Shown here in pieces: positions 1-7,723 of a DNA stretch of 64,000 bases. How positions within the stretch are numbered: position 1 is the stretch's first letter; every line of letters begins with the position of its first letter. A program made the translations under genes and the position numbers. The notes under the pieces were generated by a model. It saw only the letters and a program-made list of their open reading frames with translations. It did not search any database and had not been told where the DNA came from. Source of the stretch: Neolewinella lacunae (GTDB lineage: Bacteria > Bacteroidota > Bacteroidia > Chitinophagales > Saprospiraceae); the NCBI RefSeq assembly GCF_014349155.1, contig NZ_JACSIT010000061.1:30377-94376 (forward strand), in the 5' to 3' direction.

Positions 1-346
1 TAAAAAAGATGGCCAGGAGGGGAAGAAAGTGCTTCATACCAGTGGTTTTTTCATTTGGATGAACGCTGAAGCATTTTTGCATACATCCCTCAGAAAAAAA
101 GATCCCCGTTCATTCGTGCGAAAAAAATGGAAGCGGGCTCCAACGAAAATTATCTCGTTCCGCAGAGTAACGCGAAGCCGCTGTGGGACGATAAAGTGGC
201 ACACTGTCTCCTGCATTTACTATTCGCTGTACACCCTGCCCCCAGGCGTCCCCGGCCTGAAGCAACTAAAGTTATATGGCCAACGCGCCCCGTTGGCCCG
301 ATCATTGTATTCCTATCCCATCTATCCCATTCCAACCGAGATTTTC
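1..346. other. Upstream region without a supported gene
   Basis: No convincing gene is seen here. The regulator's reading frame stays open upstream of its ATG, but that stretch is basic, low in family-like content and precedes the first recognisable domain residue, so I treat it as 5' noncoding. A-rich runs occur around 95-130. No clear TAnnTTTG box with a matching upstream element could be assigned. Confidence 0.4.
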
Positions 347-949
347 ATGAACTACCTGCTCATCGGGGGCTCCCCCATCTACCAAACCGGCCTGTCCCAA
401 ATTCTCCAGCGATGCCTGCCTGGCGCCCAGCGGCGTTTACTGCCCTTCGGGGCGGTTCCCGAGGGAGCTTACGATTTGGCCATCGTGGTCATTGGCAACC
501 GGCCGGCCTCCGCCGTCCTGGAAGTACTGCGCAAAGGACTGAAACCCACCATTCTGCTGGGCAGCTACCAGCCGATGACTGCCGTAAAGCGCTATTTCAA
601 GGCGGGCGCGGTGGCTTACCTCTTACAAGGAACGCCCTCGGAAAGCCTCTGCCAGGCCGTCGGCTGCGTCCGGGAAGGCAGCACTTTTATCGATCCCACC
701 TTGAGCGCGGCGTGGCTGGGCCGGCAGCGCGGAGACTACCCCCAGGGCACCACCGAGGCCCTGACCAAGCGCGAGCGGCAGGTGCTCGAACTCATCGTAC
801 AGGAACACACCACCGACGAAATTGCCGGGCAACTCTTCGTCAACCGCTGCACCGTGGAAACCCACCGCTCGCACATTCTTCAGAAGCTGGGGGTCCGGAA
901 TACCGCCGGCATCGTCCGGGAAGCACTGCGGCGGGAGTTGGTGGGGTAG
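347..949 (+). CDS. LuxR-family regulator with degenerate receiver domain
   Basis: A 200-residue protein. Residues 1-115 follow the fold pattern of a response-regulator receiver, and residues 139-197 form a LuxR/GerE helix-turn-helix that begins with LTKRERQVLELI and contains the TVETHRSHILQKLGV recognition region. The receiver lacks its usual chemistry: the acidic pair near the N-terminus is Gly-Gly (LLIGGSP), the strand that normally carries the phospho-acceptor Asp reads AIVVIGNRP, and the usual Lys near the end of the domain is Gln (LLQGTPSES). It probably acts without phosphorylation. The ATG at 347 is chosen because the domain starts there. It lies 246 bases upstream of the injection-system cluster on the same strand, so it is a candidate regulator of that cluster (inference from position only). 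Confidence 0.8.
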   Translation: MNYLLIGGSPIYQTGLSQILQRCLPGAQRRLLPFGAVPEGAYDLAIVVIGNRPASAVLEVLRKGLKPTILLGSYQPMTAVKRYFKAGAVAYLLQGTPSESLCQAVGCVREGSTFIDPTLSAAWLGRQRGDYPQGTTEALTKRERQVLELIVQEHTTDEIAGQLFVNRCTVETHRSHILQKLGVRNTAGIVREALRRELVG

Positions 950-959
950 TTTTTCAGTG

Positions 960-1015
960 CATAGTTCAGTAGTGCGTAGTGAGCCTGTTCATCTAAGGAT
1001 GTCTGCTGAACTATG
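960..1015. repeat. Inverted repeat of the tagttcagtag family
   Basis: The left arm CATAGTTCAGTAG (960-972) and right arm CTGCTGAACTATG (1003-1015) pair at 12 of 13 positions around a 30-base loop. The same words recur at 38751-38851 and 58410-58590, so this belongs to a family of intergenic hairpins. It may act as a terminator or attenuator after the regulator gene, but there is no T-tract to prove that. Confidence 0.55.
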
Positions 1016-1195
1016 AACTGCTGCATTATTGAACGCTCTCCCCTACCCCGGGCGGTAGCTCCCTTTCCCCCGTTTACCCTTTACCCATTACTCCACTCAT
1101 GGAAAACCATGATTTTTCAAAATCCGGGTTTCTAAGGATTTTTTGAGGGGGATAAAGCGGCAATTTTACATCGTCAATCCCACTCCCAAAAACAC

Positions 1196-1834
1196 ATGCC
1201 CAGCGTACAAGATAATGTCAGTGCCCTCCTGGGGGTCGTCAGGGGCTATCTCCAGGACCGCCTCAATGAGATCCAGACCTGGGACCTGAACCGCGTCCTG
1301 ATCGGCAACATCGCCCGGGCCGACTCCCTCGGCACGGCCACCGATGGGACGGAGCACGCTTTGAGCGATGCGGTAGTGCTCACCCTCGTCAGAACCGAAG
1401 AAGACCCCACGCGCAAAAACCAGCGCAACTACCGCGCCAACCCCCTGGCTACTGATGCCAGCGACGGCATTTTGTACCGCAACCCACCCGTGGGCCTGAA
1501 CCTCTACCTGCTCATCACGGCCAACCACCAGAACTACGCCAATGCGCTCGATATCCTTTCCAACGTCATTGCCGTCTTCCAGCAGCGCAAGAACCTGACC
1601 GACGACGGGGTGGTGACCTGGCCAGCGGGCGTGCTTTTCGGGGAACGGAGCCTGAAGTTCAACCTGCTTTCGCCCACCTTCGAGGAAGAAAACCACCTGT
1701 GGAGTATGCTGGGGGGCAAGCAGTTGCCCTCCGTGCTCTACATGGTCCAAACGGCCAACGTCGAGATGGTCCCCGACCAACCCACCGTGGGCCCGCCCAT
1801 CAACCAGATCACCCTCAACGAAAGCATTTACTGA
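1196..1834 (+). CDS. DUF4255 family eCIS protein (Pvc16-like cap/tube terminator)
   Basis: A 212-residue protein resembling DUF4255, the N-terminal domain of Pvc16/Afp16, which caps the distal end of the sheath and tube in PVC-type particles. Family-typical stretches are the N-terminal helix region (SVQDNVSALLGVVRGYL), the NPPVGLNLYLLITANHQNYANALDILSNVIAVFQ segment (residues about 100-133) and the LSPTFEEENHLWSMLGGKQLPSVLYMVQ region near the end, matching the usual layout in which a DUF4255 gene heads or ends an eCIS cluster. It is the first gene of the operon-like run. Its stop overlaps the next start (TGATG), which suggests translational coupling. The 246 bases upstream presumably hold the operon promoter, which I could not locate. 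Confidence 0.85.
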   Translation: MPSVQDNVSALLGVVRGYLQDRLNEIQTWDLNRVLIGNIARADSLGTATDGTEHALSDAVVLTLVRTEEDPTRKNQRNYRANPLATDASDGILYRNPPVGLNLYLLITANHQNYANALDILSNVIAVFQQRKNLTDDGVVTWPAGVLFGERSLKFNLLSPTFEEENHLWSMLGGKQLPSVLYMVQTANVEMVPDQPTVGPPINQITLNESIY

Positions 1835-2604
1835 TGGGCTTCCAGATCGGCTACCGCAAACTGCTCACCCTCCGCTGCTGGCACCCCACCTACCTGGGGC
1901 GGATGGCGGGAAAAGTCCCGCACGACGGCAGTGCCCTGACCATCGCCGAGCGGCAGGACTACCTCCGCTACGACCTGCGCAACCTGCTGGATATTTTTCC
2001 GACGGCGGCGGGCGCGGCCACCCTGCAGCGCTTCAACCTCCGCTGGGTAACTTCCACGTTGGGGGGCTGGCTGCTGGCCAAAGACACCTTCACGCCGGTT
2101 GAACCGGGCCTGCGCCTGCAACTCGGGGTGGCCCTGCGCGACCCCGGTTTTGCGGCCGCCACCGATTTTGGCATCAGCAGCCGGCAGGGTAAGCTTTTTT
2201 ACCTCAGCAACGCTGGAGCAACGCCGGCGGCCCAGCACGACCTGACGGCCGGCGACCTGCGGGCCATCCACTTTGAAAACAGCCAGGCCCGGCAGGTGCG
2301 CCTGAACCAACTGGCCCCGGGTACCGACGGCCAAGTGCAACTCCGGGACCCCTTACTGGCTGGCAATCCCGTCTTGCGTACCCTCCCCGTGGGCGGCGGC
2401 GCGGCAACTACCGACCATTACTTGCTCGAACTGCCCACGCTGGCGGCGGGCCTTTACCGCTTCACGGGCACCAACATCGACAACCAAAACCTGGTGGTGG
2501 GGCTGACCGACCGCCCGGAACTCCTCGGCGTGATCGACCTGCAACTGGCCGGGTGGGTAGCGGCGGCCTGTGACCTTCATTTCAAACCATCTCCCAACCC
2601 CTAG
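1834..2604 (+). CDS. Unknown eCIS-associated protein
   Basis: A 256-residue protein I do not recognise as a named family. The ATG at 1834 shares its A with the stop of the DUF4255 gene, and the frame upstream of it is only a shadow of that gene. The protein is mixed alpha/beta, without signal peptide or membrane helix. It has conserved-looking aromatic stretches at the N-terminus (IGYRKLLTLRCWHPTYLG) and a beta-rich C-terminal half ending in DRPELLGVIDLQLAG. Placement between the cap-type gene and the sheath genes suggests a structural part of the particle, perhaps an adaptor at the capped end as proposed for extra cap proteins in AlgoCIS. That role is inference from context. Confidence 0.7.
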   Translation: MGFQIGYRKLLTLRCWHPTYLGRMAGKVPHDGSALTIAERQDYLRYDLRNLLDIFPTAAGAATLQRFNLRWVTSTLGGWLLAKDTFTPVEPGLRLQLGVALRDPGFAAATDFGISSRQGKLFYLSNAGATPAAQHDLTAGDLRAIHFENSQARQVRLNQLAPGTDGQVQLRDPLLAGNPVLRTLPVGGGAATTDHYLLELPTLAAGLYRFTGTNIDNQNLVVGLTDRPELLGVIDLQLAGWVAAACDLHFKPSPNP

Positions 2605-2609
2605 CAGCT

Positions 2610-4067
2610 ATGGCTAATTACCCCATCCCCGGCGTCTACGTCGAGGAAATATCCACCTTTCCGCCTGCGGTTGCGGCCGTTGAGACGGCCCTGCCAGCCT
2701 TCCTGGGCTACACCGCCTTTCGCCGCAATGCCGCTGGGGCAGACCTGGGGCAGACCACTCCGCAGCGCATCGGTTCCCTGCTCGAGTTCGAGGCCCGCTA
2801 CGGGCGCGGAGCCACGCCCACGGTAGGCAGTGTGGAGCTGGACGAAACCGGCGCTTTCCTCCGGGCCAGCGTCAGCCAGCGCTTTTACCTCTACGATGCC
2901 GTCCGGCTCTTTTACGCCAACGGTGGCGGCGATTGCTTCATTGTTTCCCTGGCCGACGGCTTTCCAGCCAACCCGGCGGTGGCCGACTTTACGGCCGGCC
3001 TTACGGCACTGGAAACCTGGGATGAGCCCACGCTCGTGCTGGCACCGGATGCAGTATCCATCCCCGAACCCGCAGACCCTGCCGCCTTCAACGCCTACTA
3101 CGGGCTGGCCGACCAAATCCTCACCCACTGCCGCACGTTGGGTGACCGCTTCGGGGTGCTCGACCTGCTGGCCAATGACCTCACCGGGGCCGACTTCCGC
3201 AACCAAACCGGCACCAACGGCCTCAAATACGGCGCCGCCTACACGCCCTGGCTGGAAGCGGCCTTGCCCAAGACCCTCTTCGCCAACGACTTCGGTAACG
3301 TTTTTGGGCGCCGGGGCGCAGGTGCAGGGTTAGGACTGACGGCAGTGTTGACCGACGTTGCCCCTGCGCTGGTGGCCGCCGTAGCCGCCGCCACAACGCC
3401 AGAAGCCCGCCAGGATGCGGAAAATGATCTCCTGCAAAGCTCGGGCATTTACAAGGGCATCATGCGCGGCCTCAACGCTACGCCCGTGGCCGTGCCGCCG
3501 AGTGGTGCGGTGGTCGGTCTTTACGCCGAAACGGACCGCAACCGGGGCGTCTGGAAAGCCCCCGCCAACGTCAGCATCAACGGTGTTGGCCGACCCAGCC
3601 GTGCCTTCACCGAAAGCGAATTGGGCAACCTCAACGTGGATGTCACCTCCGGGAAATCCATCAACGCCATCCGCTTTTTCACCGGCCGGGGCACCCTGGT
3701 GTACGGTGCGCGCACGCTGGCCGGCAACGACGGCGAATACCGCTACGTGAACGTCCGCCGCCTGATGAACATGCTGGAGGAGTCCGTTAAAAAAGCCACC
3801 GAGCAATTCGTCTTCGAGCCCAATGATGCCAATACCTGGGTCCGGGTACGGGGCATGATCGAGAACTTCCTGACGCTGCTCTGGCGCGACGGTGCCTTGC
3901 AAGGGGCCCGGCCCGACCACGCCTTCCGGGTAGCCATTGGCCTGGGGCAGACGATGACGGCCCAGGACGTAGTCGATGGCCGCATGATCGTCGAGATCGC
4001 CGTAGCGCCCGTACGCCCCGCTGAATTCATCATCCTCCGCTTTATGCAACACTTACCCACCAGCTAA
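2610..4067 (+). CDS. Contractile sheath protein 1 (Pvc2-4 type)
   Basis: A 485-residue phage-tail-sheath family protein. The N-terminal handshake strand YPIPGVYVEEISTFPPAVAAV and the C-terminal core (TWVRVRGMIENFL, then RMIVEIAVAPVRPAEFIILRF) are diagnostic for contractile sheaths of PVC-like particles. The middle carries GVWKAPANVSINGV and RGTLVYGARTLAGNDGEYRYVNVRRLMNMLEES, the conserved sheath core. Sheath subunits polymerise around the inner tube and drive it outward on contraction. It starts six bases after the preceding stop. A second, longer paralogue follows 12 bases downstream; this shorter copy lacks the large insertion of that one, so the two probably form different layers or regions of the sheath. 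Confidence 0.9.
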   Translation: MANYPIPGVYVEEISTFPPAVAAVETALPAFLGYTAFRRNAAGADLGQTTPQRIGSLLEFEARYGRGATPTVGSVELDETGAFLRASVSQRFYLYDAVRLFYANGGGDCFIVSLADGFPANPAVADFTAGLTALETWDEPTLVLAPDAVSIPEPADPAAFNAYYGLADQILTHCRTLGDRFGVLDLLANDLTGADFRNQTGTNGLKYGAAYTPWLEAALPKTLFANDFGNVFGRRGAGAGLGLTAVLTDVAPALVAAVAAATTPEARQDAENDLLQSSGIYKGIMRGLNATPVAVPPSGAVVGLYAETDRNRGVWKAPANVSINGVGRPSRAFTESELGNLNVDVTSGKSINAIRFFTGRGTLVYGARTLAGNDGEYRYVNVRRLMNMLEESVKKATEQFVFEPNDANTWVRVRGMIENFLTLLWRDGALQGARPDHAFRVAIGLGQTMTAQDVVDGRMIVEIAVAPVRPAEFIILRFMQHLPTS

Positions 4068-4079
4068 ATCATTATCCCC

Positions 4080-5804
4080 ATGCTTGCCAACCTGAGAGTT
4101 CCCGGTGTTTACGTCCAGGAAATCCGCACCCTCCCCCCCTCGGTGGCGGCCGTGCCCACGGCCATCCCCGCCTTCATTGGCTACACCGAGATCAGCACCG
4201 ACGGCTTTGGGGAAAGCCTGGTCGACCGGCCCCAGCGCATTGAAAGCCAAAAAGATTACGAAGCCATCTTCGGCTACGGTCCTCGCCCCACGATCACCTC
4301 GGCTACGCTGGATGCGAACAACAACTTCATCACGGCCGACGTCAACATTCCCTTCCATCTCTACGACGCCATCCGCCTTTTCTACGCCAACGGGGGTGGA
4401 GAATGCTTCGTCTGTTCCACTGGCAACTACGCTGGCGGGATCGACCCGGCAGACTTCACCGGCGCCGGCCGGGCGCTGGCCCAGATTGCCCTGGTGGATG
4501 AGCCGACGCTGCTCCTGTTCCCCGACGCGGCGGCGCTGACGGCGGCGGAACTGGCGGGGATCCAGCAAGTAGCCCTGGCCCAGTGCGGTGCCCTGCAAGA
4601 CCGCTTTACGGTGTGTGACTGCGTAGAAACCGATACCCTTGGCACGAATTTCCGGGACGAAATCGGCACCAACAACCTAAAGTACGGTGCAGCGTATACG
4701 CCCTGGCTCAGCGTTCGCCTGGAACGGGGCATCAACTACGGCATGCTCCGGGGCATGGCGCTCAACGGGCCAACGGGACCCATCGCCGGCGGACTGACCA
4801 ACGCCGGGCTCCAGAACAACGATGCCAACGTCGTCAACCTCCTGGCCCGCTACGATCTAATTGACGACGTAGACAGTGCCTACCGCGACTTCCGCGCCGA
4901 CCCTGCGGGCGTTGGCGCCGACGAGACGGCATTGACAACGGCCATTTCCGACTTGCACGACGCAACGGATGCGGACGCGGACGGCACGCCCGTTACGGTA
5001 ACGACGCCCCGCGATGCTTTCCTGGCGGCGTTGACGGCCTACACGGGCATTGACGACACCGACCCTGCCCAAGCGGCCGGCATTCCGGCGGCGAGTGGAC
5101 GGCTGAGCGAAACCCACGCCGCCTACCGCACTGCGCTGGAGGCCGCCTACCAGCCGGAGGCCAACCTCCGCAATCTCTTCCCGGCCTACCGGGCCATTGC
5201 CGACGGCATCAACAATTTGCCACAAGCGACGCCGCCTTCCGGGGCCGTGACCGGGATTTACGCCCGCACCGACGCCCAGCGCGGCGTGTGGAAGGCCCCC
5301 GCCAACGAAAGCCTGAACGGCGTTTTGGCCCCGGCCGTCCGCTTCACTACGGCCCAACTGGGCAACCTCAACATCCACCCCGCCGGGGGGAAATCCATCA
5401 ACGCCATCCGGTCTTTCACGGGCCGGGGCACCCTCGTCTACGGCGCACGGACACTGGCGGGCAACGACAGTGAAAACCGCTACGTGAACGTCCGCCGCTT
5501 GCTCATCTTCCTCGAAGAATCCATCAAAAAGGCGGCGGAGCAATTCGTCTTCGAGCCCAACGACGCCAATACGTGGATCCGGGTGAGGGGCATGATCGAA
5601 AACTTCCTGGAGCTCCAGTGGCGGGCCGGTGCCCTGCAGGGAGCGCGGGTCCGCGATGCCTACCGCGTAGCCATCGGGCTGGGCACGACGATGACGGCCG
5701 ACGACGTAACGAGTGGCCGCATGATCATCGAAATCTCGCTGGCTCCCGTCCGACCCGCCGAATTCATCATCCTGCGCTTCTCCCAGCAGCAAGCCCAATC
5801 CTAA
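4080..5804 (+). CDS. Contractile sheath protein 2, with an extra surface insertion
   Basis: A 574-residue paralogue of the preceding sheath gene. It shares the N-terminal strand (VPGVYVQEIRTLPPSVAAV), the GVWKAPANESLNGV motif, the VNVRRLLIFLEESIKKAAEQFVFEPNDANTW core and the VRPAEFIILRF end. It differs by an Asp/Ala/Thr-rich insertion at about residues 255-375, placed where sheath proteins usually display a variable outer domain. Eukaryote-targeting PVC and Afp particles also encode several sheath isoforms used at different positions. The insertion contains many Asp residues in short patterns (DATDADADGT), which could bind metal or simply make a soluble surface. Codon use and composition match its neighbours. 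Confidence 0.9.
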   Translation: MLANLRVPGVYVQEIRTLPPSVAAVPTAIPAFIGYTEISTDGFGESLVDRPQRIESQKDYEAIFGYGPRPTITSATLDANNNFITADVNIPFHLYDAIRLFYANGGGECFVCSTGNYAGGIDPADFTGAGRALAQIALVDEPTLLLFPDAAALTAAELAGIQQVALAQCGALQDRFTVCDCVETDTLGTNFRDEIGTNNLKYGAAYTPWLSVRLERGINYGMLRGMALNGPTGPIAGGLTNAGLQNNDANVVNLLARYDLIDDVDSAYRDFRADPAGVGADETALTTAISDLHDATDADADGTPVTVTTPRDAFLAALTAYTGIDDTDPAQAAGIPAASGRLSETHAAYRTALEAAYQPEANLRNLFPAYRAIADGINNLPQATPPSGAVTGIYARTDAQRGVWKAPANESLNGVLAPAVRFTTAQLGNLNIHPAGGKSINAIRSFTGRGTLVYGARTLAGNDSENRYVNVRRLLIFLEESIKKAAEQFVFEPNDANTWIRVRGMIENFLELQWRAGALQGARVRDAYRVAIGLGTTMTADDVTSGRMIIEISLAPVRPAEFIILRFSQQQAQS

Positions 5805-5824
5805 TTTGAAAATCCCCTTTTGCC

Positions 5825-6256
5825 ATGGCAACATTACCCTTACTGAAATTCAGCTACCTCGTGGAGTGGGGCGGCGAGCGCGTAGGCTTTACCGAAGTGA
5901 CCGGTATTGAATCCTCCACCGAACCGATTGAGTACCGCGAAGGATCCACCCCGGTAGCCTCCAAGCTGAAAATGCCGGGAATGATCACGTACAGCAACAT
6001 CACGCTCAAGCGGGGCACTTTCGCCCAGGACTCTGAGTTCCACCGCTGGTTTGCGACCCACCAGTTCAACAGCACGGAGCGGCGCGACCTGACGATCAAG
6101 CTCCTCAACGACGCCCTGGAGCCGGTGATGACCTGGCGGGCGATGAACTGCTTCGTGGTGAAGTACACGGCCAGCGAGCTCAAAGCCGACACCAACGAAG
6201 TGGCCGTAGAAGCCATTGAGGTGGCTACCGACCGCATGGAACTGATGGAAAACTAA
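5825..6256 (+). CDS. Inner tube protein 1 (Pvc1/Hcp-like)
   Basis: A 143-residue phage-tail-tube (gp19/Pvc1) family protein. Diagnostic features are the N-terminal strand LLKFSYLVEWGGERVGFTEVTGI, the loop TEPIEYREGSTPVASKLKMPGMITYSNITLKRGTF, and the following DSEFHRWF segment. Hexamers stack to form the rigid tube inside the sheath. It starts 20 bases after the second sheath gene, so it belongs to the same operon. Compared with the next tube protein it keeps the charged GxxxP-R pattern that is typical of the main (polymerising) tube subunit, so it is the better candidate for the bulk of the tube. Confidence 0.9.
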   Translation: MATLPLLKFSYLVEWGGERVGFTEVTGIESSTEPIEYREGSTPVASKLKMPGMITYSNITLKRGTFAQDSEFHRWFATHQFNSTERRDLTIKLLNDALEPVMTWRAMNCFVVKYTASELKADTNEVAVEAIEVATDRMELMEN

Positions 6257-6268
6257 AAGCAGAGCACC

Positions 6269-6703
6269 ATGCAGCCGCCCTTTGCCGTCGGGTTTCACTT
6301 CAGCGTTCACTTTGCCTTCGACATTGGCTCGGTAGACTACCGCTTCCAGTCCGTCAGTGGCCTGGGAGTAGAGTACGCTACCGAAGCCGTGGTGGAAGGC
6401 GGCGAGAACCGCTTTGAGCATAAGCTGCCGGTGCGGACGCAGTACAGCGATCTGGTGCTGAAACGGGCGCTGGTGACCGACTCGGCCCTGGTGACCTGGT
6501 GCCGGGAAGCCTTTGAAGAGCGGGTGTTTGCACCCACTACCGTTACCGTCCACCTGCTGGATCCGGCGGGGGTTCCGTTGCGGAGCTGGCACGTCGACCG
6601 CGCCTGGCCCCGGAAGTGGTCCATCTCCGACCTCAACGCCGAGGAAAACGCCCTGGTGATCGAAAGCCTGGAGTTGAGCTACCGCACCTTCCGCGTCAAC
6701 TAA
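6269..6703 (+). CDS. Inner tube protein 2 (Pvc5-like)
   Basis: A 144-residue tail-tube family protein more divergent than the previous one. It has the same order of strands: HFSVHFAFDIGSVDYRFQSVSGLGVEYATEAVVEGGENRFEHKLPVRTQYSDLVLKRALV, then LVTWCREAFEERVFAPTTVTVHLL. Only 12 bases separate it from the first tube gene. In PVC/Afp particles the second tube paralogue (Pvc5/Afp5) makes the first ring(s) of the tube at the baseplate, which is the likely role here. The ATG at 6269 is supported by the match of the N-terminal strand. Confidence 0.85.
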   Translation: MQPPFAVGFHFSVHFAFDIGSVDYRFQSVSGLGVEYATEAVVEGGENRFEHKLPVRTQYSDLVLKRALVTDSALVTWCREAFEERVFAPTTVTVHLLDPAGVPLRSWHVDRAWPRKWSISDLNAEENALVIESLELSYRTFRVN

Positions 6704-6730
6704 CGCCTCCTCGGACGGCCACTGCTCCTT

Positions 6731-6782
6731 CAACTTTCTCCCCCCTTCGGGGGGGCGGGGGGGAGCACCTGCGGCCGCGCCC
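6731..6782 (-). repeat. Composite hairpin repeat with exact 18-mer copy
   Basis: A C6-TTC-G7 hairpin (6740-6755), a second G7 tract (6757-6763) and an exact reverse-strand copy of GGGCGCGGCCGCAGGTGC (6765-6782). The same arrangement recurs at 44719-44767 and 48692-48744. It lies inside the eCIS operon between the second tube gene and the DUF5908 gene, so it is transcribed and could tune expression of downstream genes. Confidence 0.85.
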
Positions 6783-6810
6783 TTTGTCTTACCAACCTCA
6801 TTTCACCGTC

Positions 6811-6990
6811 ATGCCGGTCACCATCAAAGAATTCATCATCACCGTTAAAACCGACCAAAAGGCGCAGGCTCCCGTGACGCAGGCGCGGCCCGAGGAACGG
6901 CAGCGCATCCAGGAAAACGGCCAGGACGCCCTGGTGCGGGAGTGCGTAGAGCAGACGCTGCGAATCATGAGAAACAAACAGGAGCGGTGA
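6811..6990 (+). CDS. Small DUF5908 family eCIS protein (Pvc6 position)
   Basis: A 59-residue protein matching the DUF5908 pattern: a short beta strand (VTIKEFIITVKT), a linker rich in Gln/Ala/Pro, and a C-terminal amphipathic helix (QDALVRECVEQTLRIMRNKQ). Small proteins of this kind sit between the tube and LysM genes in Bacteroidota injection-system clusters, at the position of Pvc6, and are presumed baseplate or tube-assembly accessories. The ATG at 6811 is chosen since the frame upstream runs back through the hairpin repeat and the shadow of the tube gene. Function is not established from the sequence. Confidence 0.75.
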   Translation: MPVTIKEFIITVKTDQKAQAPVTQARPEERQRIQENGQDALVRECVEQTLRIMRNKQER

Positions 6991-7042
6991 GTACGCCGCC
7001 CCGAAAACCTCCCTTAACCACCTGCTAAACAGCCTCATCCCC

Positions 7043-7723
7043 ATGCTCGGTCCACTGGAAAAAATGAAAATCCTGGCGTTTACGGACAGCGAATACACGC
7101 GGCCCGCCACGGTACCGGCCTTCCCCGTGCTGGTCAATCCGGAGAGCTACGCGATGGACCACGCCATTGAGTACAACACGGAAACAGCGACGGGCAGTAC
7201 GGGCAGCGAAGCGGCCTTTGTACGCAAAAACCCGGAAGTATTCAGTTGCGAGCTGCACTTCGACAACACGGGCATCCTGGACGGTCTTCCTCGTCCGGAT
7301 GTCCACGTCGAGCTCGAAGCGTTCAAAGCCTTTTTGCTGGACGTAGAGAGCGAGACCCACGAGCCGCGGCACTTTATGATCATCTGGGGCAAGATGATTT
7401 TCAAGGGCCGGGTAACGGCGATGAACATCAAATACAAGCTTTTTGCCGCCGACGGCACCCCGATCCGGGCGACGGTGGAGCTGGCTTTCAAGGGAAGTTT
7501 CAGCGACTTGCTGCGGCTGGCGATTGACAATTTGCTTTCGCCCGACCTGACCCACCTACGGGTCATTCGGGCCGGCGACACCCTGGCCAACCTCTGCCAG
7601 GAAATCTACGGCGACACCAGCCAACTGATGGCCGTGGCCAGGGCCAATGGGCTGAGCAGTTTCCGCTCCCTTGCCGTCGGCAGCCAACTGGCCTTTCCAC
7701 CCCTCCAAACCCGTAAAGTATGA
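7043..7723 (+). CDS. CIS tube/baseplate protein with C-terminal LysM domain (Pvc7-like)
   Basis: A 226-residue protein with an N-terminal CIS-tube domain (residues 1-165; PVLVNPESYAMDHAIEYN and DVHVELEAFKAFLLDVESETHEPRHFMIIWGKMIFKGRVTAMNIKYKLF are typical) and a C-terminal LysM-type module (LRVIRAGDTLANLCQEIYGDTSQLMAVARANGL). In PVC-type particles this protein links the spike to the first tube ring, like gp53/gp54 adaptors of phage T4. Here LysM is a structural baseplate element rather than evidence for peptidoglycan hydrolysis. Its stop overlaps the spike gene start (ATGA), implying coupled translation of tube adaptor and spike. Confidence 0.85.
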   Translation: MLGPLEKMKILAFTDSEYTRPATVPAFPVLVNPESYAMDHAIEYNTETATGSTGSEAAFVRKNPEVFSCELHFDNTGILDGLPRPDVHVELEAFKAFLLDVESETHEPRHFMIIWGKMIFKGRVTAMNIKYKLFAADGTPIRATVELAFKGSFSDLLRLAIDNLLSPDLTHLRVIRAGDTLANLCQEIYGDTSQLMAVARANGLSSFRSLAVGSQLAFPPLQTRKV

